Assembly: GCA_026770585.1 (NCBI GenBank) | Contig: MU647176.1 | Span: 26,020 to 45,678, forward strand | Length of the DNA stretch: 19,659 bases | DNA from: Baffinella frigidus | Lineage: Eukaryota > Cryptophyceae > Cryptomonadales > Baffinellaceae | Direction: 5' to 3' | Shown here: positions 6,366-13,485 of the stretch, piece after piece | Layout of the letters: each line of letters starts with the position of its first letter | How positions within the stretch are numbered: position 1 is the stretch's first letter | Translations under genes and position numbers: made by a program | Notes under the pieces: model-generated | What the model was told of the DNA's origin: nothing | What the model saw: the letters and a program-made list of their open reading frames with translations, nothing else | Database searches by the model: none

Positions 6366-6401
6366 GCGAATGGCATGCAGCACTTCGACCAAGTGGACCA
6401 G
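6366..6401 (+). pseudogene. Exon 7 fragment b
   Basis: The frame reads ANGMQHFDQVDQ before GTCCAC, a diverged version of ANLMQQFDEAGG. There is no clear acceptor and the final phase differs from the complete copy. Confidence 0.3.
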
Positions 6402-6605
6402 GTCCACTTTCAGAAGTCAACCCAGATATTTATGTGCATCACCAGAAGTCAACCCGAACAATTCGCATCCCATGAAGCCTGAACCCTGGACCCTGAATGT
6501 AGATAGGGGATACACATTCACGCATCAGGGTGAGTTTGCATCCCGTGTCTACATGAACTCGGACCCCTGAAAACATGAGCCATCCACATTGATGCGTGTG
6601 CAAGT

Positions 6606-6645
6606 ATCCTCATGCAGCAGTTCGAAAAAGCCAGCGGCGTGTCAG
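6606..6645 (+). pseudogene. Exon 7 fragment c
   Basis: The frame reads ILMQQFEKASGVS with one trailing G before GTCTCT, the same donor phase as the complete copy. The upstream half of the exon is missing. DNA just upstream (6525-6605) recurs at about 7140-7230. Confidence 0.35.
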
Positions 6646-6733
6646 GTCTCTTTTCCGCATCTAATCCCGCCGAACATTTAAATTCATTACTAGTTTTTAT
6701 GAATTTTTAGGTAATTTCCTTCGATGTTATGGA

Positions 6734-6799
6734 AAATTTGCGGCTAGTTTTTATGGAAATTGTATTTTCCATCGATTTCCTACAAGATCTAGCCGCAAT
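6734..6799. repeat. Hairpin between exon 7 copies
   Basis: TTGCGGCTAG and CTAGCCGCAA face each other around an AT-rich interior containing a smaller inverted pair (ATGGAAAT / ATTTTCCAT). It may be a decayed small foldback element. Confidence 0.5.
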
Positions 6800-6835
6800 G
6801 TACAGTCTCCGAGCATTTGATGTGATACGCGGCGG

Positions 6836-7058
6836 GAGGAGATGAACTCGCTGCCACGCAAGAGTGTAGGGCTCACCTGGGAAAACAAACCAGTTCACAC
6901 GGAATTTGTAATGACTTTCCGAAATTTCGATTTTTCTGTGGGAAGAATGTCCACTTATGAACTTAAGAAATAGTAGAATTCTACTATTTCTCCTGTGGGT
7001 CACTCTGCCCTACACTCTTGCGTGGTGGCGAACCTCATGCAGTACTTCGGCGTCTCAG
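6836..7058 (+). pseudogene. Exon 7, copy d, split by a 172-bp insertion
   Basis: The left part 6836-6853 reads EEMNSL. The right part 7028-7058 reads ANLMQYFGVS with one trailing G before GTCAAC. Removing 6854-7027 rejoins CTG and GCG in the frame of the complete exon 7. The insertion is an inverted-repeat element with a TG duplication. A further fragment (GSGGVS before GTCTGC) lies at 7114-7132. Confidence 0.6.
6854..7025. mobile_element. CCACGCAAGAG element, copy 1, in exon 7d
   Basis: 172-bp element with near-perfect ends CCACGCAAGAGTGTAGGGC and GCCCTACACTCTTGCGTGG. The flanking TG (6852-6853 and 7026-7027) is a 2-bp duplication, supported by the uninterrupted exon 7. A second copy at 17419-17589 is closely similar throughout. 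No coding capacity. Confidence 0.85.
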
Positions 7059-7276
7059 GTCAACTCTCGGAAGATGACAGAATCAGTCCTGCGTTTTATG
7101 CTATGCTGGGCATGGGTCCGGCGGCGTGTCAGGTCTGCGTCAATTCGCATCCCGTGTGTACATACACTCGGGAACTCGGATCCCTGAAAACATGAACCAT
7201 CCATCAGCTCACGTTCCAGTATCCTTACCCTCAACTCATCAGAGCTGTTCCTGGCACAAACCCTGCCGGTGTAGTC

Positions 7277-7427
7277 TTATCTCAGAAAACCCCTTTTAAA
7301 AGTCGTTTTCCTAAGCCAACTCCCCCACAAATCCGTAAACGTTTTCTTTACTCTACGCATAAGTTGACGGATTTGTAGGGGAGTTGACTTTAGGAAAAGG
7401 ACTTCTAAAAGCCCTTATCTGAGATGA
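7277..7427. mobile_element. TTATCTCAG foldback element, copy 2
   Basis: 151-bp relative of 3411-3560 with ends TTATCTCAGAAAA and CTTATCTGAGATGA, and shared inner words CAACTCCCCCACAAATCCGT / ATTTGTAGGGGAGTTGACTT. AGTC flanks it at 7273-7276 and 7428-7431, again a 4-bp duplication. Confidence 0.8.
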
Positions 7428-7535
7428 AGTCGTCGCCCCAGTACAAACCCTGCCCGGTTCAGTGAACGGCCCTGGCTGAACCCTACACAACGAAGCCTAT
7501 TAACCCTGCGTGAGCGTGGGCCGCGCGGCGTGCAG

Positions 7536-7580
7536 GGAACTCCATCTGCTTCTTCTTCTTCTTTGTTACCCCCGATACAG
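7536..7580 (+). pseudogene. Exon 8-like segment a (uncertain)
   Basis: After GTGCAG the segment starts GGAACTCC like the other exon 8 copies but continues into a TTC repeat and ends CAG before GTCCTG. Its final phase does not match the other copies. Confidence 0.25.
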
Positions 7581-7660
7581 GTCCTGAATGAGGCCCTTGA
7601 GCCTTGAGTTGAGTGATGCGAAAGTCTATGAGTTGAGTGATACAAAAGTCTATACAAAAG

Positions 7661-7701
7661 GAACTCCTCGCTGGCGGCCGTGGTCCAGACCGCACGGGAA
7701 G
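7661..7701 (+). pseudogene. Exon 8 fragment b
   Basis: Starting GGAACTCC after AAAAG, the frame reads NSSLAAVVQTARE before GGTGCC. It lacks the proline-rich end of the complete copy. Confidence 0.3.
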
Positions 7702-7775
7702 GTGCCGGTTTGTGTATGTCAAATTAACACACAGATGTCAACTTAACACACACACCTCGCCTCTCCCCCCTGCAG

Positions 7776-7804
7776 GGAACTCCTCTCTGTCGTCACCTTC
7801 CAAG
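7776..7804 (+). CDS. Putative exon 8, short copy c
   Basis: Acceptor CCCTGCAG and donor AAG|GTAACG bound 29 bp reading NSSLSSPSK. The acceptor region is almost identical to that of copy d. Its end phase is 0 rather than +2, so using it would change the downstream frame. Confidence 0.35.
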
Positions 7805-7889
7805 GTAACGTGACGGTTTGTGTATGTCAACTTAAGGTGACGGTTTGTGTATATCAACTTAACACACACCTCGCCTCTCCACCCTGCAG

Positions 7890-7956
7890 GGAACTCCTCG
7901 CTGTCGTCACCTTCCCCGGTCGTCCAGACGCCTCCAGTCCGCACGCCCGCTCCACG
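7890..7956 (+). CDS. Putative exon 8, complete copy d
   Basis: Acceptor CCCTGCAG and donor CACG|GTAAGC are the strongest pair in the locus. The two leading bases complete the codon left by exon 7, then the frame reads NSSLSSPSPVVQTPPVRTPA, leaving CG for the leading G of exon 9. The Ser/Pro/Thr composition suggests a disordered linker. Other frames are open, but only this one matches phase on both sides and copy e. Confidence 0.5.
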
Positions 7957-8212
7957 GTAAGCCCTACCAGACTTGATGGTCAAATAGGTCAGTTGACCTT
8001 GATGGTCAAATGCGCTTCCACACGGAGAAGGAACGGTAAACCCTACAAAAGAAGAGCACGGCTCTGGCCTGGGGCCCTTTTGAAGTTGGAGGCAAGCCAC
8101 ATAGTGAATTTCGTGTCGCGGGGGAAGCCTGCCGGCGGGCCCTCGCTCCGCCCGAAAATCTCAACACCACCCCCAAACCCCCTGCGGCTTGCTCGGCGAA
8201 GTCACTAACCAC

Positions 8213-8292
8213 ACTGTGGACTACGAACCTTTCATCAAAAGTCAACTTCCCTTGAAACTGTTAACTTTACGGATTTCCTGTTCCAATTTGGC
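8213..8292 (+). repeat. Dispersed 80-bp repeat, copy 1
   Basis: The segment containing GTGGACTACGAACCTTTCAT and AAAAGTCAACTT matches 10981-11060 closely and ends CAATTTGG. Both copies sit beside an exon copy. No function inferred. Confidence 0.6.
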
Positions 8293-8293
8293 C

Positions 8294-8328
8294 GTGCAGA
8301 CCCCTCCAGTCTGCACGCCCGCTCCAAG
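8294..8328 (+). CDS. Putative exon 8, copy e (3' part)
   Basis: The frame reads VQTPPVCTPAP and ends AG before GTAAGC, the same phase and donor as copy d. The 5' half and acceptor are missing; upstream is the dispersed 80-bp repeat. Confidence 0.35.
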
Positions 8329-8750
8329 GTAAGCGGCTTTCTTAGTATACGTTGTATACTTGGTGATATACGACTCTGGGTAGATGACCTTTCGACATCT
8401 TCTTGTCTCGTGTCGCCTCCCCCTAAATGCTTTGATATTACTAGTACGAACGAATTGTGTAGCAATTTTCTCGCAGCCGAACCCTTTTCTAACCCTGGAT
8501 GCCTTCTCACGCCAGAGCTTGGAAGGGGTCGCCAAAAGTCCATGCCCCCTCAATGCAGTGGTTTTCAAAACTTTACAACCGCACTCAGACGCGGTCTAAA
8601 AAAATTGACCCCCGCGAACACTCTGGCGTAGTCCCTAGGCCTGCGGCTAGAATGGGTTGGAGCCATTTAACCTTGGAGCCATTTGAGGGCGCGCCCTGTC
8701 CCGACTGCGCAGTTCCCATACGTCAATCGTCCTGTCTGTGCAGTTCCCAT
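8329..8750 (+). other. Interval without recognisable gene
   Basis: I see a small GTATAC...GTATAC hairpin near 8347, a lone CACGCCAGAGCTTGG word near 8508 recalling the CCACGCCAGAG elements, and CAGTTCCCATA repeated near 8710 and 8741. No frame here looks like a gene. Confidence 0.4.
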
Positions 8751-8890
8751 AAGTCAATTCACACATGACTTTGCGAAGTCAATCCACATATGACTTTGGG
8801 AAGTCAATCCACACATGACTTTGCGGAGTCAATCCACACATGACTTTGCGAAGTCAATCCACACATGACTTTGATAAGTCAATCCACACA
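8751..8890 (+). repeat. 25-bp tandem repeat
   Basis: About five and a half units of AAGTCAATCCACACATGACTT plus TGCG or a variant. Single-base differences separate the units (TTGGGA, TTGCGG, TTGATA). Confidence 0.85.
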
Positions 8891-8994
8891 CTTAACGCAG
8901 GTTCACAACCTGTATCCCCGGGACTCACAACCTGTCCTCATTCAAACCCTTAACCTGGAACCCCAACCTCGAAACCCCAAACCACCACGCCAGA

Positions 8995-9110
8995 GGGCTC
9001 GAGAGAAACCGACGCCTTATCCACGCCAGAGCTGGCGTCGTTAGCTCAAGTATTCAGTGAATTTCCCCTGAAAGATGTCAAAAGTGGATGTTTCGAGCCC
9101 TCTGGCGTGG
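8995..9110. mobile_element. CCACGCCAGAGGGCTCGA element, copy 1
   Basis: 116-bp element with ends CCACGCCAGAGGGCTCGA and TCGAGCCCTCTGGCGTGG, plus an inner CCACGCCAGAGCTGGCGT hairpin. CA flanks both ends, a possible 2-bp duplication. A longer copy in the opposite orientation is at 15604-15742. Confidence 0.75.
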
Positions 9111-9113
9111 CAG

Positions 9114-9151
9114 GGACTTCGGTCGAACGCGATGAAGCAGGAGAGCATGCC
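9114..9151 (+). pseudogene. Exon 9 fragment with frameshift
   Basis: After GGCAG the segment reads GGACTTCGGTCGAACGCGAT and on to GAAGCAGGAGAGCATG. It matches exon 9 but has two extra bases near the start, which breaks the frame. Confidence 0.45.
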
Positions 9152-9207
9152 ACACGAGGCTACAACTGGTTTTTTTATAAAACCTTCTTGTAGAGGGTCG
9201 CAGGGGA

Positions 9208-9253
9208 GTTGGTCACGTAACTCTACGAAATTTCTCAGAGTTACGTGACCAAC
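9208..9253. mobile_element. Core palindrome of the GGTCACGTAACT foldback element
   Basis: GTTGGTCACGTAACTCT faces AGAGTTACGTGACCAAC around a 12-bp centre. The surrounding element probably extends to about 9160-9340 (GGGTCGCAGG left, GATGCGACCTT right). An inverted half copy lies at 3777-3870. Confidence 0.65.
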
Positions 9254-9400
9254 TTGAAAAAAAAACAGCACAAATCCTGGATGCGACCTTAAAATCAACA
9301 TTTAATTAAGAAAAGGCCTATGTCAGCCTTGCGGGGACCCCCCCGCTTGAGTTCGCCATAGCCTCGCGCGTTTTGTACCAAACTCCCTGATCATCGGTTG

Positions 9401-9749
9401 AATGGCTCCAATGTCAGCACTAAGTCCCTGATGGATCGAGGCACATAACCTGTCCGTGGAGCCTGATGTGGGTGTGAATCACCTATCGTGCGAGCCTGAT
9501 ATACCAGGGACGCTTCGGTTGAATGGCTCCAATTTCAACGGCTCCAATTTCAGTACCAAGTCCCTGTCCTGTGAATTGAGGCACATAACCTGTCCGTGGA
9601 GCCTGATGTGGGTGTGAATCACCTATCGTGCGAGCCTGATATACCAGGGACGCTTCGGTTGAATGGCTCCAATTTCAACGGCTCCAATTTCAGTACCAAG
9701 TCCCTGTCCTGTGAATTGAGGCACATAACCTGTCCGTCGAGCCTGATGT
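9401..9749 (+). repeat. 140-bp tandem repeat containing an exon 9-like start
   Basis: GCACATAACCTGTCCGT recurs at 9441, 9581 and 9721, so the period is 140 bp. Two units each contain ACCAG|GGACGCTTCG (splice-like starts at 9508 and 9648), the same opening as exon 9. Further diverged units lie at 10050-10260 after an inserted element. Confidence 0.8.
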
Positions 9750-9915
9750 TAATAGGGTAACGGCCTGAAAATGGGGTAGTTAGGCCTACGGCATTGCCTA
9801 GGACCTCCTACCGTAGGCCGAGACTTTTTGGTCCTAGGATCCCTCGGCCTACGGTAGCAGGTCCTAGGCAATCCCGTAGGCCTAACTACCCCATTTTCAG
9901 GCCGTTACCCTATCA
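9750..9915. mobile_element. TAGGGTAACGGCC foldback element, copy 1
   Basis: 166-bp element with about 70-bp arms beginning TAATAGGGTAACGGCC and containing GGCCTACGGCATTGCCTAGG. ATGT occurs on both sides (9746-9749, 9916-9919). The uninterrupted neighbour GCCTGATGTGGTTGTG near 10151 is the empty site. A second 166-bp copy is at 18568-18733. Confidence 0.85.
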
Positions 9916-9935
9916 ATGTGGTTGTGAATCATCAG

Positions 9936-9970
9936 GGACGCTTCGTCGAACGCGATGAAGCTGGAGGGGC
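9936..9970 (+). pseudogene. Exon 9 fragment b
   Basis: After ATCAG one G, then the frame DASSNAMKLEG, matching the start of exon 9 (DASNAMKLES) with one extra Ser codon. It then diverges and has no clear donor. Confidence 0.4.
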
Positions 9971-10268
9971 CACGTACGAGATAAAGTGGTACCTGGCATG
10001 CTCCTCTCCTGAACCCTGAATCCTGAACCCTGAATCCTGCGCCCTCTCCTGCACCAGGGACGCTTCGGTTGAATGGCTCCAATTTCAATGGCTCCAATTT
10101 CAGTACCAAGTCCCTTTCCTGTGAATTGAGGCACATAACCTGTCCGTCGAGCCTGATGTGGTTGTGCATCACCTGTCGTGCGAGCCTGACATATCCTGTC
10201 GTGCGAGCCTGATGTGAATTGAGGCACATAACCTGTCCGTCGAGCCTGATGTGGTTGCGCATCACCAG

Positions 10269-10358
10269 GGACGCGTCGAACGCGATGAAGCTGGAGAGCA
10301 TGCTGGCGGGGATCTCCGCCCTCGAGTTCACCGCAAGCCCCACCCCCGCCCCTGCCAG
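10269..10358 (+). CDS. Putative exon 9, complete copy
   Basis: After CACCAG one G completes the CG left by exon 8. The frame reads DASNAMKLESMLAGISA, then LEFTASPTPAPA, with AG left before GTGCCA. The 90 bp keep the same phase (+2) at both ends, so adding or skipping copies of this type would not shift frame. The first part may be helical and the end is Pro/Thr-rich. Function unknown. Confidence 0.5.
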
Positions 10359-10382
10359 GTGCCAACTTTACTATGCCGTATG

Positions 10383-10445
10383 TACCCCTCAAGTGGCCAG
10401 TAGGCTCATACGCCCTACCGTAGGGTCCTAGGACCTGCCGAGGAC
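10383..10445 (+). mobile_element. Partial TATCCCTTAAGTGGCC element
   Basis: CCCCTCAAGTGGCCAGTAGG and CGCCCTACCGTAGGG match the left half of the elements at 15286-16874. The right arm is absent. Confidence 0.55.
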
Positions 10446-10468
10446 CTGTAGCCTGCGGTGGGCCTCAG

Positions 10469-10507
10469 GGAGTACACCGCAAACCCCACCCCGGCGCCCC
10501 CCATCAG
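10469..10507 (+). CDS. Putative exon 9, short copy c
   Basis: Acceptor GCCTCAG and donor ATCAG|GTGATG bound 39 bp reading EYTANPTPAPPI. It corresponds to the Pro-rich end of exon 9 and keeps +2 phase at both ends. Confidence 0.4.
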
Positions 10508-10605
10508 GTGATGCCCATCCACACAGCGGACTAGCAAGTATTTTCGTGTGAAATAACCCAGAAGTGAAAGCCACGTGGCTTGAATAACCCATTGGTGGCC
10601 AATAG

Positions 10606-10637
10606 TTCACCGCAAGCCCCTCCCCCGCCCCTGCCAG
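10606..10637 (+). CDS. Putative exon 9, short copy d
   Basis: The frame reads FTASPSPAPA before GCCAG|GTGCAA, matching the end of exon 9. The acceptor side is uncertain because the sequence before TTCACC does not match the other copies. Confidence 0.35.
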
Positions 10638-10646
10638 GTGCAACTT

Positions 10647-10718
10647 TATCGCTTACGTGGTCAGTAGGCTCATACGCCCTACCGTAGGGCGTATGAGCCT
10701 ACTCGCTACTAAGGGATA
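10647..10718. mobile_element. Short TATC...GGATA element with perfect palindromic core
   Basis: TATCGCTTACGTGGTC and CTACTAAGGGATA recall the TATCCCTTAAG family. The middle (10663-10703) is a perfect 20-1-20 palindrome starting AGTAGGCTCATACGCCC. Confidence 0.65.
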
Positions 10719-10744
10719 GTTTTATCGCAGTAGTTTGCAGACGG

Positions 10745-10920
10745 TAGAGCGGTGTGCCGAGAAGTTGGCCACCCGGAAAATGGGGAAATGGGAAAATTGG
10801 AGCCATTTTGTCCACTTTTGAGAAATCCATGGTACTAAATTTCTCAAAAGTTGACAAAATGGCCCCAATTTCTCAATTTCCCATTATTTCCCGTGGCCAA
10901 CTTCTCTGCACAGCGCTCTA
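10745..10920. mobile_element. TAGAGCG foldback element, complete
   Basis: 176-bp element whose arms, TAGAGCGGTGTGCCGAGAAG and the facing CTTCTCTGCACAGCGCTCTA, continue inward through GGCCAC, GGGAAAT, AATTGG and AAAATGG almost to the centre. It is nearly one long hairpin. A partial copy is at 743-857. Confidence 0.8.
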
Positions 10921-10941
10921 CTGAACTACGGTGGGCCTCAG

Positions 10942-10980
10942 GAAGTTCACAGCACGCCCGTCCCCCGCCCCTGCCGCACG
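10942..10980 (+). CDS. Putative exon 9, short copy e
   Basis: Acceptor GCCTCAG and donor CACG|GTGGAC bound 39 bp reading KFTARPSPAPAA. It has the same length and phase as copy c. The donor overlaps the start of the dispersed 80-bp repeat. Confidence 0.35.
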
Positions 10981-11060
10981 GTGGACTACGAACCTTTCAT
11001 CAAAAGTCAACTTGCCTTGATACAATCAACTTTAGAGATTATCTGGTGCAATTTGGTCAC
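10981..11060 (+). repeat. Dispersed 80-bp repeat, copy 2
   Basis: Near copy of 8213-8292 (GTGGACTACGAACCTTTCAT, then GCAATTTGG). It is open as DYEPFIKSQL on the plus strand, but the match extends beyond any frame constraint I can see. Confidence 0.55.
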
Positions 11061-11301
11061 GTACTCCGCTGGAATCCAGGCCCAAAGAAACCCTCGAAGC
11101 CCACCGTGTGGTCAGACGCCAATGTATCCACTTAGCAGCGCCCGACCGCTATCTTCCCCGGATATCCGGGGACCATTTCAAGCCTCTTACCCTGTAATGA
11201 ATTGCACTTTGTACCAGAATCGTTTAGATGGACACATCATCGAAGGCCCCGGTGGCTGCTAGGTGGGGTGCTCGCTCGGAGTCGCAAGTGCCTTCTCACC
11301 A

Positions 11302-11433
11302 CCAGCCCTCAGAGTTGGAGCAGATCGCCAGTTTCAATCCCCGTGATTCGTACTGAAAGCCGTCGGACTCCGACGGCCTTCAGTACAAATCAAGGGGCTC
11401 GAAAAGACGATTTGCTCCCACTCTGAGGGCTGG
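11302..11433. mobile_element. CCAGCCCTCA foldback element, copy 1
   Basis: 132-bp element with arms CCAGCCCTCAGAGTTGGAGC and GCTCCCACTCTGAGGGCTGG, and a central hairpin GTACTGAAAGCCGTCGGA facing its complement. A relative is at 16875-17046. The preceding 11061-11301 holds no gene I can support. Confidence 0.75.
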
Positions 11434-11466
11434 GGGCAGAGTCTCAGTTTGCGTGCCTGCTCACAG

Positions 11467-11627
11467 GCTGGAGTTCACCGCTACAGGGGTACCTCGCTCA
11501 TAAGAAATTGCCTCTCCCTAGGACCCTACAGTAGGACTGTGCCTAGGGCCCTATGGTGGTCCTGAGGGAGGGGCTGTTTCTTATGAGCGAGGTACCCCTG
11601 TACCCCCTCCTCCACGCCCCCCATCAG
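11467..11627 (+). pseudogene. Exon 9-type copy split by a TA-flanked element
   Basis: After TCACAG the left part (11467-11481) reads LEFT and then GC. The right part (11601-11627) continues ACCCCCTCCTCCACG and ends ATCAG before GTGCCA. Removing the element and one TA gives LEFTATPSSTPPI with +2 phase at both ends, like the other exon 9 copies. As it stands the element breaks the exon. Confidence 0.55.
11482..11602. mobile_element. CAGGGGTACCTCGC foldback element, copy 1
   Basis: Bounded by TA, the ends are CAGGGGTACCTCGCTCAT and ATGAGCGAGGTACCCCTG. The interior has TAGGACCCTACAGTAGG and CCTAGGGCCCTATGGTGG. It sits inside an exon 9-type copy. Nine members lie between here and 17199; the TA duplication is shown by the empty site at 16250-16251. 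No coding capacity. Confidence 0.9.
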
Positions 11628-12060
11628 GTGCCACTTGACTATGCCTTAGAGTTTCAACGCACTAGTTTGCATAAGGGATTGAACTACGGTACGCCTGAGG
11701 GAAGAAGCGCTAGGGCCTCTACTGTAGGCACATACCGTAAGATAACTCCCTGGCATCGACGTTTTCCGACTAATCTGATGGTGGGGAAAGGCGGTGTATT
11801 CGCGAGAGCCCTGTGACGCTGACCTGGTGCCGCGCACGTGACGCAGGGCGCCTGCACCGCAAGAGGAGTCCGAACCCATGTGCTGAGGTTGTGGGTATCT
11901 AGGCTCTGAGTGAATCTACGCCGACGTGCTCATAACCTTGCGTCCTTAGATGCCCTTGGAGCCTAGATACCCACAGAGGTGCCGCGGGGAGGGGGTGCTC
12001 GTTCGCCATCAGTGAAGCCGCGACAACACTCTCTCTGTACAGGGGGGCTTGATGTGATCC
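11628..12060 (+). other. Interval without recognisable gene, one small foldback
   Basis: The only clear structure is at 11891-11974, where GTGGGTATCTAGGCT faces AGCCTAGATACCCAC (perfect 15-bp arms). Open frames are short and without family features. Confidence 0.5.
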
Positions 12061-12061
12061 G

Positions 12062-12150
12062 AAAGGAAGCATGGCCTTTCTACAGAACCAGTTCCGGTGT
12101 CCGTCTATGTTGGGAGCTCGCAGAACCTAACGGACCTAAAGGATCTGCGC
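12062..12150 (-). repeat. GGCGGACACCGGAACTGG repeat, inverted copy
   Basis: Read on the minus strand this resembles 12928-12995, 13612-13660 and 13840-13925 (CCCAACATA, GGCGGACACCGGAAC, TGTAGAAAGGCC). Four copies flank the run of TA elements. Both strands have short open frames, but no frame is conserved in all copies. Confidence 0.6.
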
Positions 12151-12238
12151 GAATGCACGCACGCTGCGCGAGTATCGGGGGATGCAGTCCCGTGTAGGAT
12201 GGCCGGAGTGACTTTACATTTACCACAGTCACATCCAC

Positions 12239-12360
12239 TACAGGGGTACCTCGCTCATAAGAAACCGCCCCCCCCCAGGACCCTACAGTAGGACCATGCC
12301 TAGGGTCCTACGATGGCCCTAGGGGGGGGGGTAGTTTCTTATGAGCGAGGTACCCCTGTA
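12239..12360. mobile_element. CAGGGGTACCTCGC element, copy 2
   Basis: Complete 122-bp copy with both arms intact, a C-run in the left inner arm and a G-run in the right. Flanked by TA. The spacer around it is duplicated with copy 3. Confidence 0.9.
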
Positions 12361-12414
12361 CAGTCCCGTGTAGGATGACCGGAGTGACTTGACATTTACC
12401 ACAGTCACGTCCAC

Positions 12415-12535
12415 TACAGGGGTACCTCGCTCATAAGAAACCGCCCCCCCACTAGGACCACCATAGGGCCTTGGGCATAGGCCTACTGTAAGGTCCTGGG
12501 GGGGGGGGGGTTCTTATGTGCGAGGTACCCCTGTA
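12415..12535. mobile_element. CAGGGGTACCTCGC element, copy 3
   Basis: Complete copy whose centre reads CTAGGACCACCATAGGG, the reverse orientation of copy 2. The right arm has small changes (TTCTTATGTGCGAGG). Confidence 0.9.
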
Positions 12536-12636
12536 CAGGTAGAAGTAGATAGGCCGCACGTGCCCTGGGATCCATGTTCTCCTCAGTGGGAGGGTGCGGT
12601 TCGCGCGTTCGAAACATGATGCGCGCACTCTGGGGA

Positions 12637-12761
12637 TGCAGGGGTACCTCGCTCATAAGAAAACGCCTTCCCTTAGGACCCTACCGTAGGCCTATGCCTA
12701 CTAGGGCCCTATGGTGGTGCTAGGGGGGGGGGGCGTTTCTTATGAGCGAGGTGCCCCTGTA
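12637..12761. mobile_element. CAGGGGTACCTCGC element, copy 4
   Basis: Complete copy with the left flank altered (TG instead of TA) and GGTGCCCCTGTA at the right. The centre CTACCGTAGGCCTATGCC is closer to CCTACCGTAGG than in the other copies. Confidence 0.85.
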
Positions 12762-12927
12762 CAGTCCCGTGAAGGATGATCGGAGTGACTTTACCACAGT
12801 CACGTCCACTAGAAGTAGATAAGTCGCGCATGTACCCCTTCGCGTATGCACGTGTACAGAAGAGGGAGTCCGTTATTACTGTCCACACGGTCGCCATGTA
12901 TGCACCCCCGCCAAGGCTGTGTCGTTA

Positions 12928-12995
12928 GGTCCTTGAGGTTCTTTCAACTCCCAACATAGGCGGACACCGGAACTGGTTCTGTAGAAAGGCCTGAA
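12928..12995 (+). repeat. GGCGGACACCGGAACTGG repeat, copy 2
   Basis: TAGGTCCTTGAGGTTCTTTC followed by CCCAACATAGGCGGACACC and TTCTGTAGAAAGGCC. Matches the other three copies; no gene assigned. Confidence 0.6.
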
Positions 12996-13051
12996 AAGGA
13001 TTTACTAGGGAGAGATCATGTGCAGCTCATTACACTCCTGCATCGGCCTTT

Positions 13052-13147
13052 TACAGGGGTACATAGGACCCAACAGTAGGCCCATGCGTAGGGTTCTATG
13101 GTGGTCCTAAGGGGGGCGCGCTTTCTTATGAGCGAGGTACCCCTGTA
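13052..13147. mobile_element. CAGGGGTAC element, copy 5, left arm deleted
   Basis: 96-bp derivative. TACAGGGGTAC passes directly into ATAGGACCCAACAGTAGG, so about 25 bp of the left arm are missing. The right arm is complete (CTTTCTTATGAGCGAGG). Confidence 0.85.
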
Positions 13148-13327
13148 GGCCTATTAGGGGCCTACTGTGAAGGCGCATACTAATAAAGAGAGCAATGGCT
13201 CCAACGTCATCCCAAGGCGGGCTCATCCTATCCTCGGTCCTCACACCTACAACCTGCTGCTTGGCAAACACGACCCACTCGGCACCCAAAAGGAAACGCC
13301 GCTGAGGGTGGTCTAGACTCGAGGGGC

Positions 13328-13450
13328 TACAGGGGTACCTCGCTCATAAGAAAGCGCCCCCCCCCCCTTGGGCCACCGTAGGGCCCTAGGCATAGTCCTA
13401 CTGTAGGGTCCTAGGGAGGGGCGGTTTCTTATGAGCGAGGTACCCCTGTA
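13328..13450. mobile_element. CAGGGGTACCTCGC element, copy 6
   Basis: Complete copy flanked by TA, with its centre in the same orientation as copy 3 (GGGCCACCGTAGGGCCCTAG). Confidence 0.9.
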
Positions 13451-13485
13451 GTACCCGTGTGTGGGTGGGCGGAAGTGTGATCCTT

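Larger units (their letters stand above)
12186..12812 (+). repeat. Tandem duplication of a unit carrying TA elements
   Basis: CAGTCCCGTGTAGGATGACC and CCACAGTCACGTCCAC recur at about 12186, 12361 and 12762, with foldback elements between them. The element-plus-spacer unit has been copied in series (period about 176 bp for the first two). Confidence 0.7.

Noticed and set aside
7810-8208. A 132-codon plus-strand open frame across 7810-8208
   Set aside because: It crosses a strong acceptor (7889) and donor (7957) and uses a frame that does not match phase with the neighbouring exons or with exon 8 copy e.
11553-11816. An 87-codon open frame starting inside a TA element
   Set aside because: Its start lies in the element and it runs over an exon fragment and intron-like DNA with no coding signal.
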